Notes: generated by a model from the sequence alone, not told the origin. A DNA stretch of 61,929 nucleotides from Nitrospira sp. (GCA_019636945.1 JAHBWO010000005.1:1-61929), one strand, 5' to 3'. Counted from the stretch's first letter, positions 45,277-54,251 are shown. Numbers and translations: made by a program.

Positions 45277-46601
45277 GGCTGGCTCCTTTCAGACCTCGCG
45301 GGGGTGGTACTGACGACATCCCTCGCATCGTGGGACTGAGGCCAACGAGTCACGAGATACTCTTTCTCTTTTTCAAACGTTCGGCAGAGTGTTTCGATCA
45401 GGTGTTCCGCTTCCGCTGTCGTCAGCCCCTGACTATCCAGCACGAACGAGGCGGTTTTCCCTAAATAGAGCGGAGTCAAGGCCTTGAGGAGATGCTCTTG
45501 CGGCAGCACATTGCGATGGTGTGCCAGTGCGGCGTCGTAAATGATGTGTGCCCACAAGGAATCGGGGATACGGAAGTCCCGTGCAGGGACCTCCCGAAGT
45601 CGAGACAGCTGTTCGAGTACGTCTTCGGAGAGTATGCGCACCCAAATGTCGTGTAAATCGGTCAGGCCGAGATGGAATAAATCTATCATCCGTTCGACGT
45701 TCACATTCACGGGCTCGACGCCCACCTCATATTGGAATCCGAAGAGCGGCACCTTCCGCGATTCGGTCACAGAGAGCCAGATCGGGGCATGCGCTTCCAT
45801 CAGGGCGAACAAGGCTCCTACGACCTGTCGCAACATGGAGGAAAGGTCTGCGGCCGGGTCTTTCGGGTCATGAATCTTGGCACCGAGAAAACTCTGGCAG
45901 ACCTTGGCGCCGTTCGTGATGGCTTCAGTTGTCATCCAAATGTCGATGCCAAACCGCGCGACATCGGATTCCCACACGTGCTTTTCAAGATAGTGCTGGG
46001 TGAGTTCTCCGGTGAATCCGAAATCGCCTCCGATCGGCTGACGAACTTCTTGGCCGTAGAGGGCGCGAGTCAAGGGATAGGCGATGCTGTTCGTGATGGT
46101 GCCGTCGTACTTGTGGCGTCGATAATAGGGCGCCACGTAATCGTATCCTTCCTTGATGATGGGGCGAAGGAGCAGCTCCATCCACTCAGGCGTGATGCTC
46201 CGCACATCCGAATCAACCACGGCACAGGCTTTCACTTTCAGCCGTCGGGCGATCTCGAAAATGGTGCGGAATGCGCTCCCCTTGCCGGGGATTCCATGAT
46301 ACGGGGTCACAATCCGGTGCAGCGTGCTTTGCCGATCGCTGATAAAGAGCGGTTCGAGATCGACCATGGTATGGGCGACCATGGCCGGCGTTTCATCGGT
46401 GGAGCCCCCGTCTGAGTTCACCAGGACGGCGCGATACCCATGGAAATATTTGGCCAGGCCTGCGCCGACCGCACGAACGACATGGCCGATCGTTTTCGCA
46501 TTGTTGAAGCTGGGAATGCCGACCAGAATGTCGGCATGGTGGACCGCATCCAGCAGATCTTCCGTTTCAGCAGTGAGTGGAATCAGGCCGTTGTTGATCA
46601 T
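45273..46601 (-). CDS. Glycosyltransferase, GT-A fold
   Basis: A 442-residue GT2-like enzyme. It begins ADILVGIPSFNNAKTIGHVV (nucleotide-sugar binding), has SDGGSTDET and the metal-binding VVDSDVRS, and a long acceptor-side domain with GGDFGFTGEL. A C-terminal helical region (about 330-440) is unusual for short GT2 enzymes. With the neighbouring GT81-like enzyme and MPGP phosphatase it probably makes a glucosyl- or mannosyl-glycerate solute, perhaps adding the second sugar. ATGA overlaps with both neighbours show tight coupling. Confidence 0.88.
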   Translation of the reverse strand: MINNGLIPLTAETEDLLDAVHHADILVGIPSFNNAKTIGHVVRAVGAGLAKYFHGYRAVLVNSDGGSTDETPAMVAHTMVDLEPLFISDRQSTLHRIVTPYHGIPGKGSAFRTIFEIARRLKVKACAVVDSDVRSITPEWMELLLRPIIKEGYDYVAPYYRRHKYDGTITNSIAYPLTRALYGQEVRQPIGGDFGFTGELTQHYLEKHVWESDVARFGIDIWMTTEAITNGAKVCQSFLGAKIHDPKDPAADLSSMLRQVVGALFALMEAHAPIWLSVTESRKVPLFGFQYEVGVEPVNVNVERMIDLFHLGLTDLHDIWVRILSEDVLEQLSRLREVPARDFRIPDSLWAHIIYDAALAHHRNVLPQEHLLKALTPLYLGKTASFVLDSQGLTTAEAEHLIETLCRTFEKEKEYLVTRWPQSHDARDVVSTTPARSERSQP

Positions 46602-47842
46602 GAGACAGGCTGTCGTGTTTCCGCTGCAGGGTCCCAGGCATGGTCTTGCTCAACCGCATCCATGAGCCGATGGAAAATATCGGGGACGGCATGGGTGACG
46701 CGGCTCCAGTTCGAAATCATGGGGACACCGAGGGGGTCGTCAAGAAAGCTATCAGTGGCGAGCGTCATCCCGCGGAGAAACACTTCGACCGCACGGCGCT
46801 CTTCGTGGCGGTCGAACCGCAGGCTGTTGATCGCCGCATCATTTTCGTATCGACTGATGGCTTCTTGTGCGGCCTGCAGGTACGTTGCGCGCAAGGTTTT
46901 GAGCGTACTTTCAGAGAGAACCAACCCTTCGCTTGCCAGATTGCGGAACAGCGATTTTGTGATGTCCACGCACATTTTTAACAAACCGGCGTCCGGATTA
47001 TGAGTGGAGAGGGTTTGATGCTTATGCTCATAGGCATCGGCTATATCGGCTTGGCAGATCCGTCGCAGCGCGCAATTCCGGTAGACCTCGGCCAACATCC
47101 CGACCTCGAGTCCCCAATCGCCCGGAATACGATTGATCCAGGCCAGATCTCGCACCATCGCAAACTCACCAGCCAGCGGGTAGCGAAAACTGTCCAGAAA
47201 TGAGAGAAGGGAATGCGGCCCGACCAGCATTTGCAGACTGCGGATCAGCGGCGTGATGAAGAGACGTGTCACACGCCCATGCATCCGGTCCGTCACACGG
47301 CTGTAGTAGCCTTTACAAAATTCGTAGGCAAGGTTCGGATTGGCGATGGGATAGCAGAGGCGAGCCAGATACTGGCGATCGTAACTCACAATGTCGCAGT
47401 CATGGAGCGCAATGACCTGGCTTTGGCCCCGAGCCAGGACATAGCCGTAGGCCGTCCAACACCCGCGCCCCTTGCCCTGATGTCCGATATCGATCTCATG
47501 CGAGACCAGCACATTCAGGATCGCTTGGATGCGAGCGCCGTCGTTCCAGATGACGCGGACTCGTTGAGGGAGTTGGGAAAAGAATTGCTTGGCCAGTCTG
47601 AACTCCAAGGCGGAAGCGTGATCCAAGGAGATGACAATCTCGTTGATGTAGCGAACCTCGCTCAAGATGTCGACGATGCGTTTGAGGGCCGGTCGTTCAA
47701 GTTCCGCATAGAGCGACGGGAGGACCAGCGCGATCGGGGTCGTTTTTGCGTACCGTTCCAGTTCCTGCTCAAGCTGTTCGGTGTTGGGTTGGCCGAGCCG
47801 GTGCAGGACGGTGACGACGCCATTTTGATAAAAGTCCGACAA
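46598..47842 (-). CDS. Glycosyltransferase, glucosyl-3-phosphoglycerate synthase-like
   Basis: A 414-residue GT-A glycosyltransferase starting at a TTG with AAGAGG five bases upstream. It carries HQGKGRGCWTAYGYVLARG, the metal-binding ALHDCDIVSYDRQ, FRYPLAGEFAM and GDWGLEVGMLAEVYRN, the pattern of GT81-like enzymes that move glucose or mannose to 3-phosphoglycerate. First gene of the solute operon; about 250 bp upstream of it (47843-48089) hold no gene and presumably its promoter. Confidence 0.87.
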   Translation of the reverse strand: MSDFYQNGVVTVLHRLGQPNTEQLEQELERYAKTTPIALVLPSLYAELERPALKRIVDILSEVRYINEIVISLDHASALEFRLAKQFFSQLPQRVRVIWNDGARIQAILNVLVSHEIDIGHQGKGRGCWTAYGYVLARGQSQVIALHDCDIVSYDRQYLARLCYPIANPNLAYEFCKGYYSRVTDRMHGRVTRLFITPLIRSLQMLVGPHSLLSFLDSFRYPLAGEFAMVRDLAWINRIPGDWGLEVGMLAEVYRNCALRRICQADIADAYEHKHQTLSTHNPDAGLLKMCVDITKSLFRNLASEGLVLSESTLKTLRATYLQAAQEAISRYENDAAINSLRFDRHEERRAVEVFLRGMTLATDSFLDDPLGVPMISNWSRVTHAVPDIFHRLMDAVEQDHAWDPAAETRQPVS

Positions 47843-48089
47843 GATATCCTCTTGGCCGGTCTTCGATTATTGCTGAACGCAGATCCGGCGTAAAGACGGT
47901 GAGGCAAGAGTCTCTATTCTGCCTAGACGTCTCCTCATAAAGCAAATGAACAAATCTGCACGGGCCGTGCCACTACTGATTTTGGTGGAAGAGTGAGTCT
48001 GTGGGGACTTTCCGGGGAATCTGGGGGAGTGATGCTCTGTAAAAACTCTCAGGGGTGTAGGGGAAAGCAGACAGACTGGATGATTTCCC

Positions 48090-49751
48090 CTATGGCTTAT
48101 CGGTGGACAGTTTCTTTCCCAGGCGCCGAGCCAGGCGGACCATGCCGGGAGAGCGGTCATTGGGGCTGAGCAGGACGTTGAGCACATGCAAGCGATCTTG
48201 GTCGGTAAACGCAGCGGAGAGGTGTTGCTGAAACTCCCGCTGGGTACTCACGCGCACACCGTTCCCGCCTCCGATCAGATCGCAGATTTTGTCGTAGTGC
48301 CATTCATGCACATCGTTAAAGGGGCCTTCCAAAATCTCCCGTTCCGTCGAATAGCCACGGTTATTCAAAAGGATCACAATCGGGGCTTGCCCATAGCGGA
48401 CACAGCTGGCCAGTTCCGTTCCGGTCATTTGGAAGGCTCCATCCCCGACGAGCACGATCGGTCGCAGGCTGGGGTCGGCAAACGAGGCGCCTAATGCCGC
48501 CGGGACGGCGAACCCCATCGATGTGTAGTAGGCCGGTGACAGGAACTCGAACCGATGGCGGACATGCAGGTCCGCCGCAGCAAAAAGCGATTCCCCGACG
48601 TCCGCGATCACAACGGTCTTCTCGGTGAGCACGGTATCCAGATGCCGGAAGAGCCCTTCCAACGTCACCGGGGCATCCAGATCCGGCGCCGCTGGTGCCG
48701 GAACGGTTCTGACGGGGAGAGTTCGTTGGGAGCGCGAAAAAGAGGGAAGCGGCGATCGCACCAGCCCTTGAACGAAATCCTGGAACTTGATGGAGTCATA
48801 CCGGTGGTGTTTGATGGCGACTCGATCAGCAGTCGCATGGATGGTTCGGCCTTCGGATAACAATGGGGATGTCGCATCCAGATCTTCTACGTCGGATAGG
48901 ATGGATCCCAGGATCAGCAAGCAGTCGGAATCGTTAATAAACTGCTGGACATCTTCTCGAGCAATCAGCCCGCCATACACGCCGACATAGAGCGGATGGT
49001 CTTCGCGAATGATTGATTTCCCGAGCAGCGTTGAGGCGATAGGAATATTGAGTTGCTCAACGAGTCGGGTGAGATCATCCTGAAGCCCGAACCGACCGAC
49101 TTCTGCCCCCACGAGCATGGCTGGGCGTTTGGCCGACGCCAACATGATCCGTACTTCACTGAGGGCTTCTTCCAACGCGGCAGGGTCGCTTGGTGTATCC
49201 TCAATACACATCGGTCTCATGCCGCCGGTGAGCGGACAATGGACCATGTCTCTGGGAATCTCGATATAGATGGGGCGGCGGTAGCGTAGGAGGGCGGCAA
49301 AGGCCTGGTCCATTTCGCGCTCGGCGGTCAAGGGATCATCAAGCGTGACCGCGGCAACGGTCATTCGCTCAAAGACCTCTCGTTGCGTTCCGAAGTCGCG
49401 GACCATATGATGCAGATAAGGCGTGCGAGTGCGTTCAGACAGACCGGGGGAGCCGGTCAACAGCACAACCGGTGACCGTTCCGCGTAGGCGCAGGCAATG
49501 GCATTGACGGTGTTGAGCCCACCGACGCAATAGGTGACACAGACAGCTCCGATCCCGTTGATGCGAGCATAGGCGTCTGCGGCAAACCCGGCGCAATCCT
49601 CACGCGTAGTTCCGACGTGTTTGATGGGCGAGGCTTCGATCAACTGATAGAGCGAAAGCACATAGTCACCGGGAATGCCGAAGATATGCCGGACACCAAG
49701 ATGGTGCAATCGATCTAGAACAGCGGATCCAATCGTTGGTTTGTAACCCAT
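48090..49751 (-). CDS. TPP-dependent 2-oxoacid decarboxylase
   Basis: A 553-residue enzyme of the indolepyruvate/pyruvate decarboxylase class. The N-terminal pyrimidine domain has FGIPGDYVLSLYQ and the catalytic Glu in TTREDCAGFAADAYAR, with the C-V-G-G-L-N segment; the C-terminal domain has GDGAFQMTGTELA and the N-N-x-G-Y TPP signature (LNNRGYSTE). It should make an aldehyde and CO2 from a 2-keto acid; the precise acid is not given by sequence. It diverges from rlmI, with 137 bp between. Confidence 0.9.
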   Translation of the reverse strand: MGYKPTIGSAVLDRLHHLGVRHIFGIPGDYVLSLYQLIEASPIKHVGTTREDCAGFAADAYARINGIGAVCVTYCVGGLNTVNAIACAYAERSPVVLLTGSPGLSERTRTPYLHHMVRDFGTQREVFERMTVAAVTLDDPLTAEREMDQAFAALLRYRRPIYIEIPRDMVHCPLTGGMRPMCIEDTPSDPAALEEALSEVRIMLASAKRPAMLVGAEVGRFGLQDDLTRLVEQLNIPIASTLLGKSIIREDHPLYVGVYGGLIAREDVQQFINDSDCLLILGSILSDVEDLDATSPLLSEGRTIHATADRVAIKHHRYDSIKFQDFVQGLVRSPLPSFSRSQRTLPVRTVPAPAAPDLDAPVTLEGLFRHLDTVLTEKTVVIADVGESLFAAADLHVRHRFEFLSPAYYTSMGFAVPAALGASFADPSLRPIVLVGDGAFQMTGTELASCVRYGQAPIVILLNNRGYSTEREILEGPFNDVHEWHYDKICDLIGGGNGVRVSTQREFQQHLSAAFTDQDRLHVLNVLLSPNDRSPGMVRLARRLGKKLSTDKP

Positions 49752-49888
49752 GAAGTCGCTTTCTGTAGAGAGTTGAATACTTCAAGAAAACATACTGATG
49801 TCGGTTCGTCAAGAACTACCGGACGACACGCGATGTCTTATGATCACCCTGTGTCCACCCACTTACCAGCTGAGGGGCAACAATAGCT

Positions 49889-51076
49889 ATGGGAAACGAT
49901 ATGACACCGACCGCTCACGTCCGCCTCACGTCACTCCGCGTTCCGGAGGGGCGGCCTCTCTGGCTCTTTGCCGGGCATGTCGGACCGTTGGTCGGTCAGG
50001 CAGCCGCAGGGGACCTGGTTGATGTGCTGACCACCGACGGGAAGTTCTATGGACGTGGTCTCTATAATCCTGCTTCCAAAATCCGCGTCCGTCTTCTGAC
50101 CTTTGAGGAGGAGCCCATCGACGAGACCTTTTGGCGGGGGAGAGTTCAGCAGGCGATCCGGCTCCGGCAGCGAGTCGTCACGCAGTCTAATGCCTATCGA
50201 CTGATTTATGCTGAAGGTGATCGACTGCCGGGATTGATCGTGGATCGGTACGATCAGCTGTTGGTCATGCAGTGTCTCTCGTTCGGTATGGATAGCCGGA
50301 AAGAACTCATCGCTGACGTGCTGATGAAGGAATTGAATCTGTCGAGAGTCTATCTGCGGAACGAGGCCAAGAGTCGACAACTTGAGGGATTACCACTCGA
50401 ACGGAGGTATCTCTCGGGTGGTGGTCCGACACAAGTCGAGATTCAGGAAGGGGCCGCCAAGTTTCTCGTCGATGTGGAGAAGGGGCAGAAGACCGGCTGG
50501 TTTTGTGATCAACGGGAGAATCGGTTGGCAGCGGCCAAGCTTGCGGCAGGGGCCGAGGTGTTGGAAGTGTTCTGCCATACCGGCGCCTTCGGCATTCATG
50601 CCGCGTTAGCCGGAGCTGCGTCAGTGGAAGGACTCGATGTCAGTCTAGACACCTTAGCGATGGCCAACACGCACGCCACGATGAACAAGGTGGAGGATCG
50701 CTGTACTTATCGACAAGCCGATGCGTTTGAAGAGATGCGGAAACTTGTGAAGGCGGGGCGGCGTTACGATGTGGTGATGCTCGATCCTCCAGCTTTCGCG
50801 CGTAGTCAACAGGCCCTCGCTGGTGCCCTAACCGGGTATAAGGATGTCAATCTCCTGGGATTAAAGCTGCTGAAGCCGGAAGGGTTTCTCGTGACGAGCT
50901 CCTGTTCCCATCCCGTCTCGGAGGCAGATCTCTGGAAGAGTATCCGCCTTGCGGCCCGTGACGCCAAGCGAGATATTCGATTGATCGAACAACGAGGCCA
51001 AAGCGCCGACCACCCCATCCTGGCCAGCATGCCGGAGACGCGGTATCTAAAATGTTTCATTGTGCAGGTGTTGTAG
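49889..51076 (+). CDS. rlmI: 23S rRNA m5C methyltransferase (RlmI-like)
   Basis: A 395-residue class I SAM-dependent methyltransferase. It has a PUA-like N-terminal domain (LWLFAGHVG), a linker with EGDRLPGLIVDRY, the SAM motif VLEVFCHTGAFGIHAA and the catalytic PPAFARSQ and SSCSHPVSE segments that fit the RlmI/RlmK family. It probably modifies a cytosine of 23S rRNA. ATG 49889 or 49901 may be used. An integron remnant begins within 140 bp of its stop. Confidence 0.9.
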   Translation: MGNDMTPTAHVRLTSLRVPEGRPLWLFAGHVGPLVGQAAAGDLVDVLTTDGKFYGRGLYNPASKIRVRLLTFEEEPIDETFWRGRVQQAIRLRQRVVTQSNAYRLIYAEGDRLPGLIVDRYDQLLVMQCLSFGMDSRKELIADVLMKELNLSRVYLRNEAKSRQLEGLPLERRYLSGGGPTQVEIQEGAAKFLVDVEKGQKTGWFCDQRENRLAAAKLAAGAEVLEVFCHTGAFGIHAALAGAASVEGLDVSLDTLAMANTHATMNKVEDRCTYRQADAFEEMRKLVKAGRRYDVVMLDPPAFARSQQALAGALTGYKDVNLLGLKLLKPEGFLVTSSCSHPVSEADLWKSIRLAARDAKRDIRLIEQRGQSADHPILASMPETRYLKCFIVQVL

Positions 51077-51212
51077 CGGCTCACTATCCCGTCGCGATGG
51101 ACCTCGGGACGGTTGCAAGGCAGGTTAGGCTCATAATTTCATCAGTGCCGTCCTCTCCATCCCTGGGACAAACTGATGCCTTTTGCTTGACAGATCCACA
51201 GGCTCAGCATAA

Positions 51213-51287
51213 GAATTTGCCGCGATCTACACGCACGTCTTGAATAAAGGCGGGCATGGGGTGAGGAGCCCAATCGATGGTCTGTGA
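51213..51287 (+). pseudogene. 3' end of an integron integrase (intI remnant)
   Basis: In frame, codons 51225-51287 read IYTHVLNKGGHGVRSP, then IDGL and a stop. This matches the C-terminus of integron integrases, where the catalytic Tyr sits in IYTHVL and GG.GVRSPLD follows. Nothing upstream (51077-51212) continues the protein, so only about 21-25 codons survive. It lies just before the cassettes and points the same way, as in the reversed integrons described from Treponema and Blastopirellula. Confidence 0.8.
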
Positions 51288-51455
51288 ATCCTCCTAATAC
51301 AGATGGCATAAGACGAAAATCTGAACTCGCATGAGCGAAGAACGTGCTATGCGTCAATGGGATAGGGTGCACAATCGGTGCTTGCTAGCCGGTTTAGACA
51401 GCAGGAGCCAGCTTGTCGTAACTGGATTATACTGACCGTCTAAACATTGTTAGCA
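51288..51455 (+). other. attI-like region before the first cassette
   Basis: The 168 bp between the integrase stop and the first cassette should contain the attI site. It ends in AAACATTGTTAGC, a GTTRRRY-like core (51449-51454), with a TTTAGAC (51393) / GTCTAAA (51438) inverted pair just before it. The same AAACATTGTTAG string occurs near 33243. No gene seen. Confidence 0.5.
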
Positions 51456-51475
51456 TTCAATTCAGGACGCGCCGC

Positions 51476-52480
51476 ATGTTTGAACATGAGTACTTTGATG
51501 TGTACCCGTTCGAGAGCGTTCCGCTGGATCGCGACTGCTATCTCATGGACGAGTCCTATATCCAGGAGTACGAAGCATCAATATTGGATGTTTTTGCCGG
51601 CAAGGGAGGCGACCCGATAGGCGAAATCAGCTTCGTGGCTGCGCGAAAGGTCAACGAGCACTCGTTAGACCTCTCATGGTATCCAAATACGTTTTCGCGC
51701 TTTCATGAAATGGTCATCTCTCTGCCGAGAAGCCAATTTGTCACTTGTATCGGATGTTGGCGATACGACGAGAAGCCGCATATTTTCGTGAAGTCCGGAT
51801 GGCTTGAGCAGTTGCATCTGAAGTCCTATACGGTCTTCTGCATGGTCGATGCGATTGGAGTAAAAGCGGCTCTCCAGAATGGAACTCTCTCAAGAGAGAA
51901 GCTAATTCTCTTGCGAGAAGCGATCGACCGACTGGCTGAGAACCATTCAGAGGTGTGTTTCGTATCGTTTGCGGATAGTTTGCTCATCAAGCGCAATTGG
52001 ACTGTAGGACATTTTCGAAGCAACGTTTCGTACACCTACAACCCCGAAGTGTTCGTGCATATCATCAAGGAACTTCAAGCCGTCTACCAAGAGGTGCTCG
52101 GCTTGGACGTGTATGCGATTCTGACCCAAGGAACGAACGAGTACTACGAAGACTCATTGGTCCACATTTCGGACGGAAAGAATCACGTATCCTTGAATAG
52201 CTTGGGAATACCCTTCGCCCAGCTAATGGCAATAGACACCTCCGTGCGGGCAGCCATTAGGGCAAAAGAGCATGGTCGTTTCGATCTCTATCTCGACGAG
52301 CATTTCTACAACTCCCTTCGATTTAGGTTTGAGTTCGATAAGCGAGCTCGACCAAAGTATCCCTATTCGGCGCCCATGATGGATGTGGGAAACCACTACT
52401 ACTGCGCTCAGCTGCAGGAGGTGCTCAAGAACCTTCAGCTAGACGAGAAAACCAAACAGGCCGACGCGCAAGAATGCTAA
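51476..52480 (+). CDS. Cassette-borne protein of unknown function
   Basis: A 334-residue cytoplasmic protein without export or membrane segments. The two strands VFCMVDAIGVKAAL and EVCFVSFADSLLIK, about 40 residues apart, recall the palm strands of class III nucleotide cyclases, where metal-binding Asp lies on such strands; this is a weak resemblance, not an assignment. The start has no SD, and the stop overlaps the attC at 52475-52564, so the gene almost fills its cassette. No family recognised. Confidence 0.75.
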   Translation: MFEHEYFDVYPFESVPLDRDCYLMDESYIQEYEASILDVFAGKGGDPIGEISFVAARKVNEHSLDLSWYPNTFSRFHEMVISLPRSQFVTCIGCWRYDEKPHIFVKSGWLEQLHLKSYTVFCMVDAIGVKAALQNGTLSREKLILLREAIDRLAENHSEVCFVSFADSLLIKRNWTVGHFRSNVSYTYNPEVFVHIIKELQAVYQEVLGLDVYAILTQGTNEYYEDSLVHISDGKNHVSLNSLGIPFAQLMAIDTSVRAAIRAKEHGRFDLYLDEHFYNSLRFRFEFDKRARPKYPYSAPMMDVGNHYYCAQLQEVLKNLQLDEKTKQADAQEC

Positions 52481-52564
52481 CAATCCAATCAACACGGATC
52501 GCCAAACCGCAAGCGGTTTGGTTCCTTCGCTACGCTCGGTGGCCGGTTACTGAAGGCGTTAGGC
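52475..52564 (+). other. attC site 1 (90 bp)
   Basis: It starts TGCTAAC at the stop of the preceding gene and ends GTTAGGC. Inside are an AT-free palindrome CCAAACCGC-AA-GCGGTTTGG and further pairing between the halves. The outer core sites pair at six of seven positions. This is the size and order of an integron cassette recombination site. Confidence 0.82.
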
Positions 52565-52583
52565 GACATGGAGTGACTGCGAC

Positions 52584-53642
52584 ATGAAGCAAACGACAAG
52601 ACGAAGGCAGAGCCTCCTGTGTGTGGCGTTTCTGCTGCTTGCCGCAGCCAGTTCAGCGCACGCCCAGACCGCTCAGGAGATCGCCAAGAAAGCCTTCGGT
52701 TCTACGGTGCTTCTGGTCATGGAGGATGCCAATGGCCAACCTCTTTCCCTTGGCAGCGGCTTTCTTGTGCGTGATGGGGAAATTGCCAGCAACCTCCACG
52801 TCGTTGAAGGTGCTGCGAGAGGCTACGCCAAACTGGTCGGGCAGAAGACGAAGCACGACATCCAAGGTATCACGGCCGTCGATCCCGAACGGGATCTCGT
52901 GGTGCTCAAGATCTCCGTCTCGGGCTCACCCGTGCTCTCCCTTGGCACCAGCGACGCCGTTCAGGTTGGGGAATCTGTTTATGCCGTTGGCAACCCACAA
53001 GGATTAGAAGGCACGTTCTCGCATGGCATTGTCAGCAGCATCCGAGATGTTGGCACCGACAAACTGCTCCAAATCACAGCTCCGATCTCGCCAGGAAGCA
53101 GCGGTGGTCCCGTGTTGAACAGCAAGGCCGAAGTCATTGGCGTTTCTGTCGCGACCTTCCGCAGCGGGCAGAACCTCAATTTTGCGATCCCGTCAAACTA
53201 CCTCAAGACTCTCCTGGCCAAGACTGGCCCCGCCAAGCCACTGGCGGAGGCCAAACCGGCGAAGGCCCAACGTTCGATACTGGCAGACCTGGGTGGCCGC
53301 AGTGTTGAGGGTGTCGTCGGCGGAACTTTCGCCTGGAAGGACCAGAACTACGAAGTGGATGGAGACTACACGATTACGCTCAGAAACCAGCTTCGGGAGC
53401 CTGTGCGAAACGTCTATTGCCTCGTCGTCTTCTACGATCGGGCTGGTGATCCCCTTGACGCTGACATGCTTCTCTATCGAGACGTGATACCTGCGGGACT
53501 TGGAAAACGAACTAGTGGAAGCGTGGACGCGAGTGTCAAGAGATTAACCACACCCGCGTCAAGGGACAATCAATTCATGTCCTCGTTCACGCCTACCACC
53601 AAGGTGGAGTTCCGCGTTCTGAATTTCGAGATTGTCCAGTGA
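52584..53642 (+). CDS. Exported S1C (trypsin-like) protease in a cassette
   Basis: A 352-residue secreted serine protease. After a signal peptide (LLCVAFLLLAAASSAHAQ) comes a DegP-type chymotrypsin fold with catalytic H72 (SNLHVVEG), D104 (ERDLVVLKI) and S173 (PGSSGGPVLN). There is no PDZ domain; instead a roughly 100-residue beta-rich domain ends the protein (EVDGDYTITLRN, VRNVYCLVVFYDRAG). It should act in the periplasm. A two-codon frame ATG-GAG-TGA lies just before its start, right after attC 1. It fills the second cassette and ends 13 bp before attC 2. Confidence 0.92.
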   Translation: MKQTTRRRQSLLCVAFLLLAAASSAHAQTAQEIAKKAFGSTVLLVMEDANGQPLSLGSGFLVRDGEIASNLHVVEGAARGYAKLVGQKTKHDIQGITAVDPERDLVVLKISVSGSPVLSLGTSDAVQVGESVYAVGNPQGLEGTFSHGIVSSIRDVGTDKLLQITAPISPGSSGGPVLNSKAEVIGVSVATFRSGQNLNFAIPSNYLKTLLAKTGPAKPLAEAKPAKAQRSILADLGGRSVEGVVGGTFAWKDQNYEVDGDYTITLRNQLREPVRNVYCLVVFYDRAGDPLDADMLLYRDVIPAGLGKRTSGSVDASVKRLTTPASRDNQFMSSFTPTTKVEFRVLNFEIVQ

Positions 53643-53654
53643 AGTCTCGATGTC

Positions 53655-53717
53655 GTCTAACAATCGGTTGCAGCGGATGGTTCGCTGCGCGGCCAGCTGC
53701 TGACCGGAGCGTTAGAC
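53655..53717 (+). other. attC site 2 (63 bp, near-canonical)
   Basis: R'' GTCTAAC (53655-53661) and R' GTTAGAC (53711-53717) are perfectly complementary and both fit RYYYAAC/GTTRRRY. The centre (GGTTGCAGC ... GCTGCTGACC) folds back with a few unpaired bases, as attC sites do. Length fits the classic 59-bp-element size. Confidence 0.88.
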
Positions 53718-53894
53718 GGCTGAAGGGCTACGAGCTTACAAGGCACAAAAGATAGGCGGTCGGGAATCTTTCATGCGTACCAGCGAATCGTTTCTGATCG
53801 AATGCCTAAGCCAACCTGTTCCCCTCTCTTCACTGAGTGAGTGGGGGAGTCCCCGGTTAGCCCGCTGGGAAGGCCCTTGGTGAGCCACCGTGGC

Positions 53895-54058
53895 TCAGTC
53901 TGCCAGGCCCATGCCGATCACGATGAGCACCGCATAGTCTTGCTTTGTACAGCCCTCCACTGGAGGCATCACTCCCCCTGGTGCAACGGGAAACGCTGCC
54001 TGCTTTGCGTGGGTCGGTAAGCACGAACCACCCGCCGTCGCCGGTGTGTCGCGCGGGG
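53895..54058 (-). pseudogene. 3' remnant of the secreted-protein gene at 55593
   Basis: Minus-strand translation gives GGSCLPTHAKQAAFPVAPGG, then VMPPVEGCTKQDYAVLIVIG and a stop, matching the C-terminus of the protein at 55593-56288 with about 80% base identity by eye. Only the last 53 codons or so are present; the 5' part is missing. It lies within what would be the third cassette position, in reverse orientation, 1.5 kb downstream of the intact gene in that gene's sense. Confidence 0.85.
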
Positions 54059-54143
54059 GCTGGTTGGTTGCTTCATGGTCAACCGAGTATAAAGAAAGAT
54101 GCCCGACCCCTTTGATTCAGCTTCTCAGATTACGGAGATGACA

Positions 54144-54178
54144 TGCTGACGACACGGCGCACCGCCGTGTCGTCAGCA
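54144..54178. repeat. Perfect 16-bp hairpin
   Basis: TGCTGACGACACGGCG and CGCCGTGTCGTCAGCA are perfectly complementary with a 3-nt CAC loop. It is followed 17 bp later by GTTAGGA (54195-54201), which resembles a cassette core site. It may be the stem of a decayed attC or a terminator. The rest of 53718-54251 has no gene besides the remnant at 53895. Confidence 0.7.
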
Positions 54179-54251
54179 ATCTACCAGGCGCCACGTTAGG
54201 AATGGTCTACATTGGCCACCCAACCGGAGCCAATCTCTATCCTGCCCTTAA

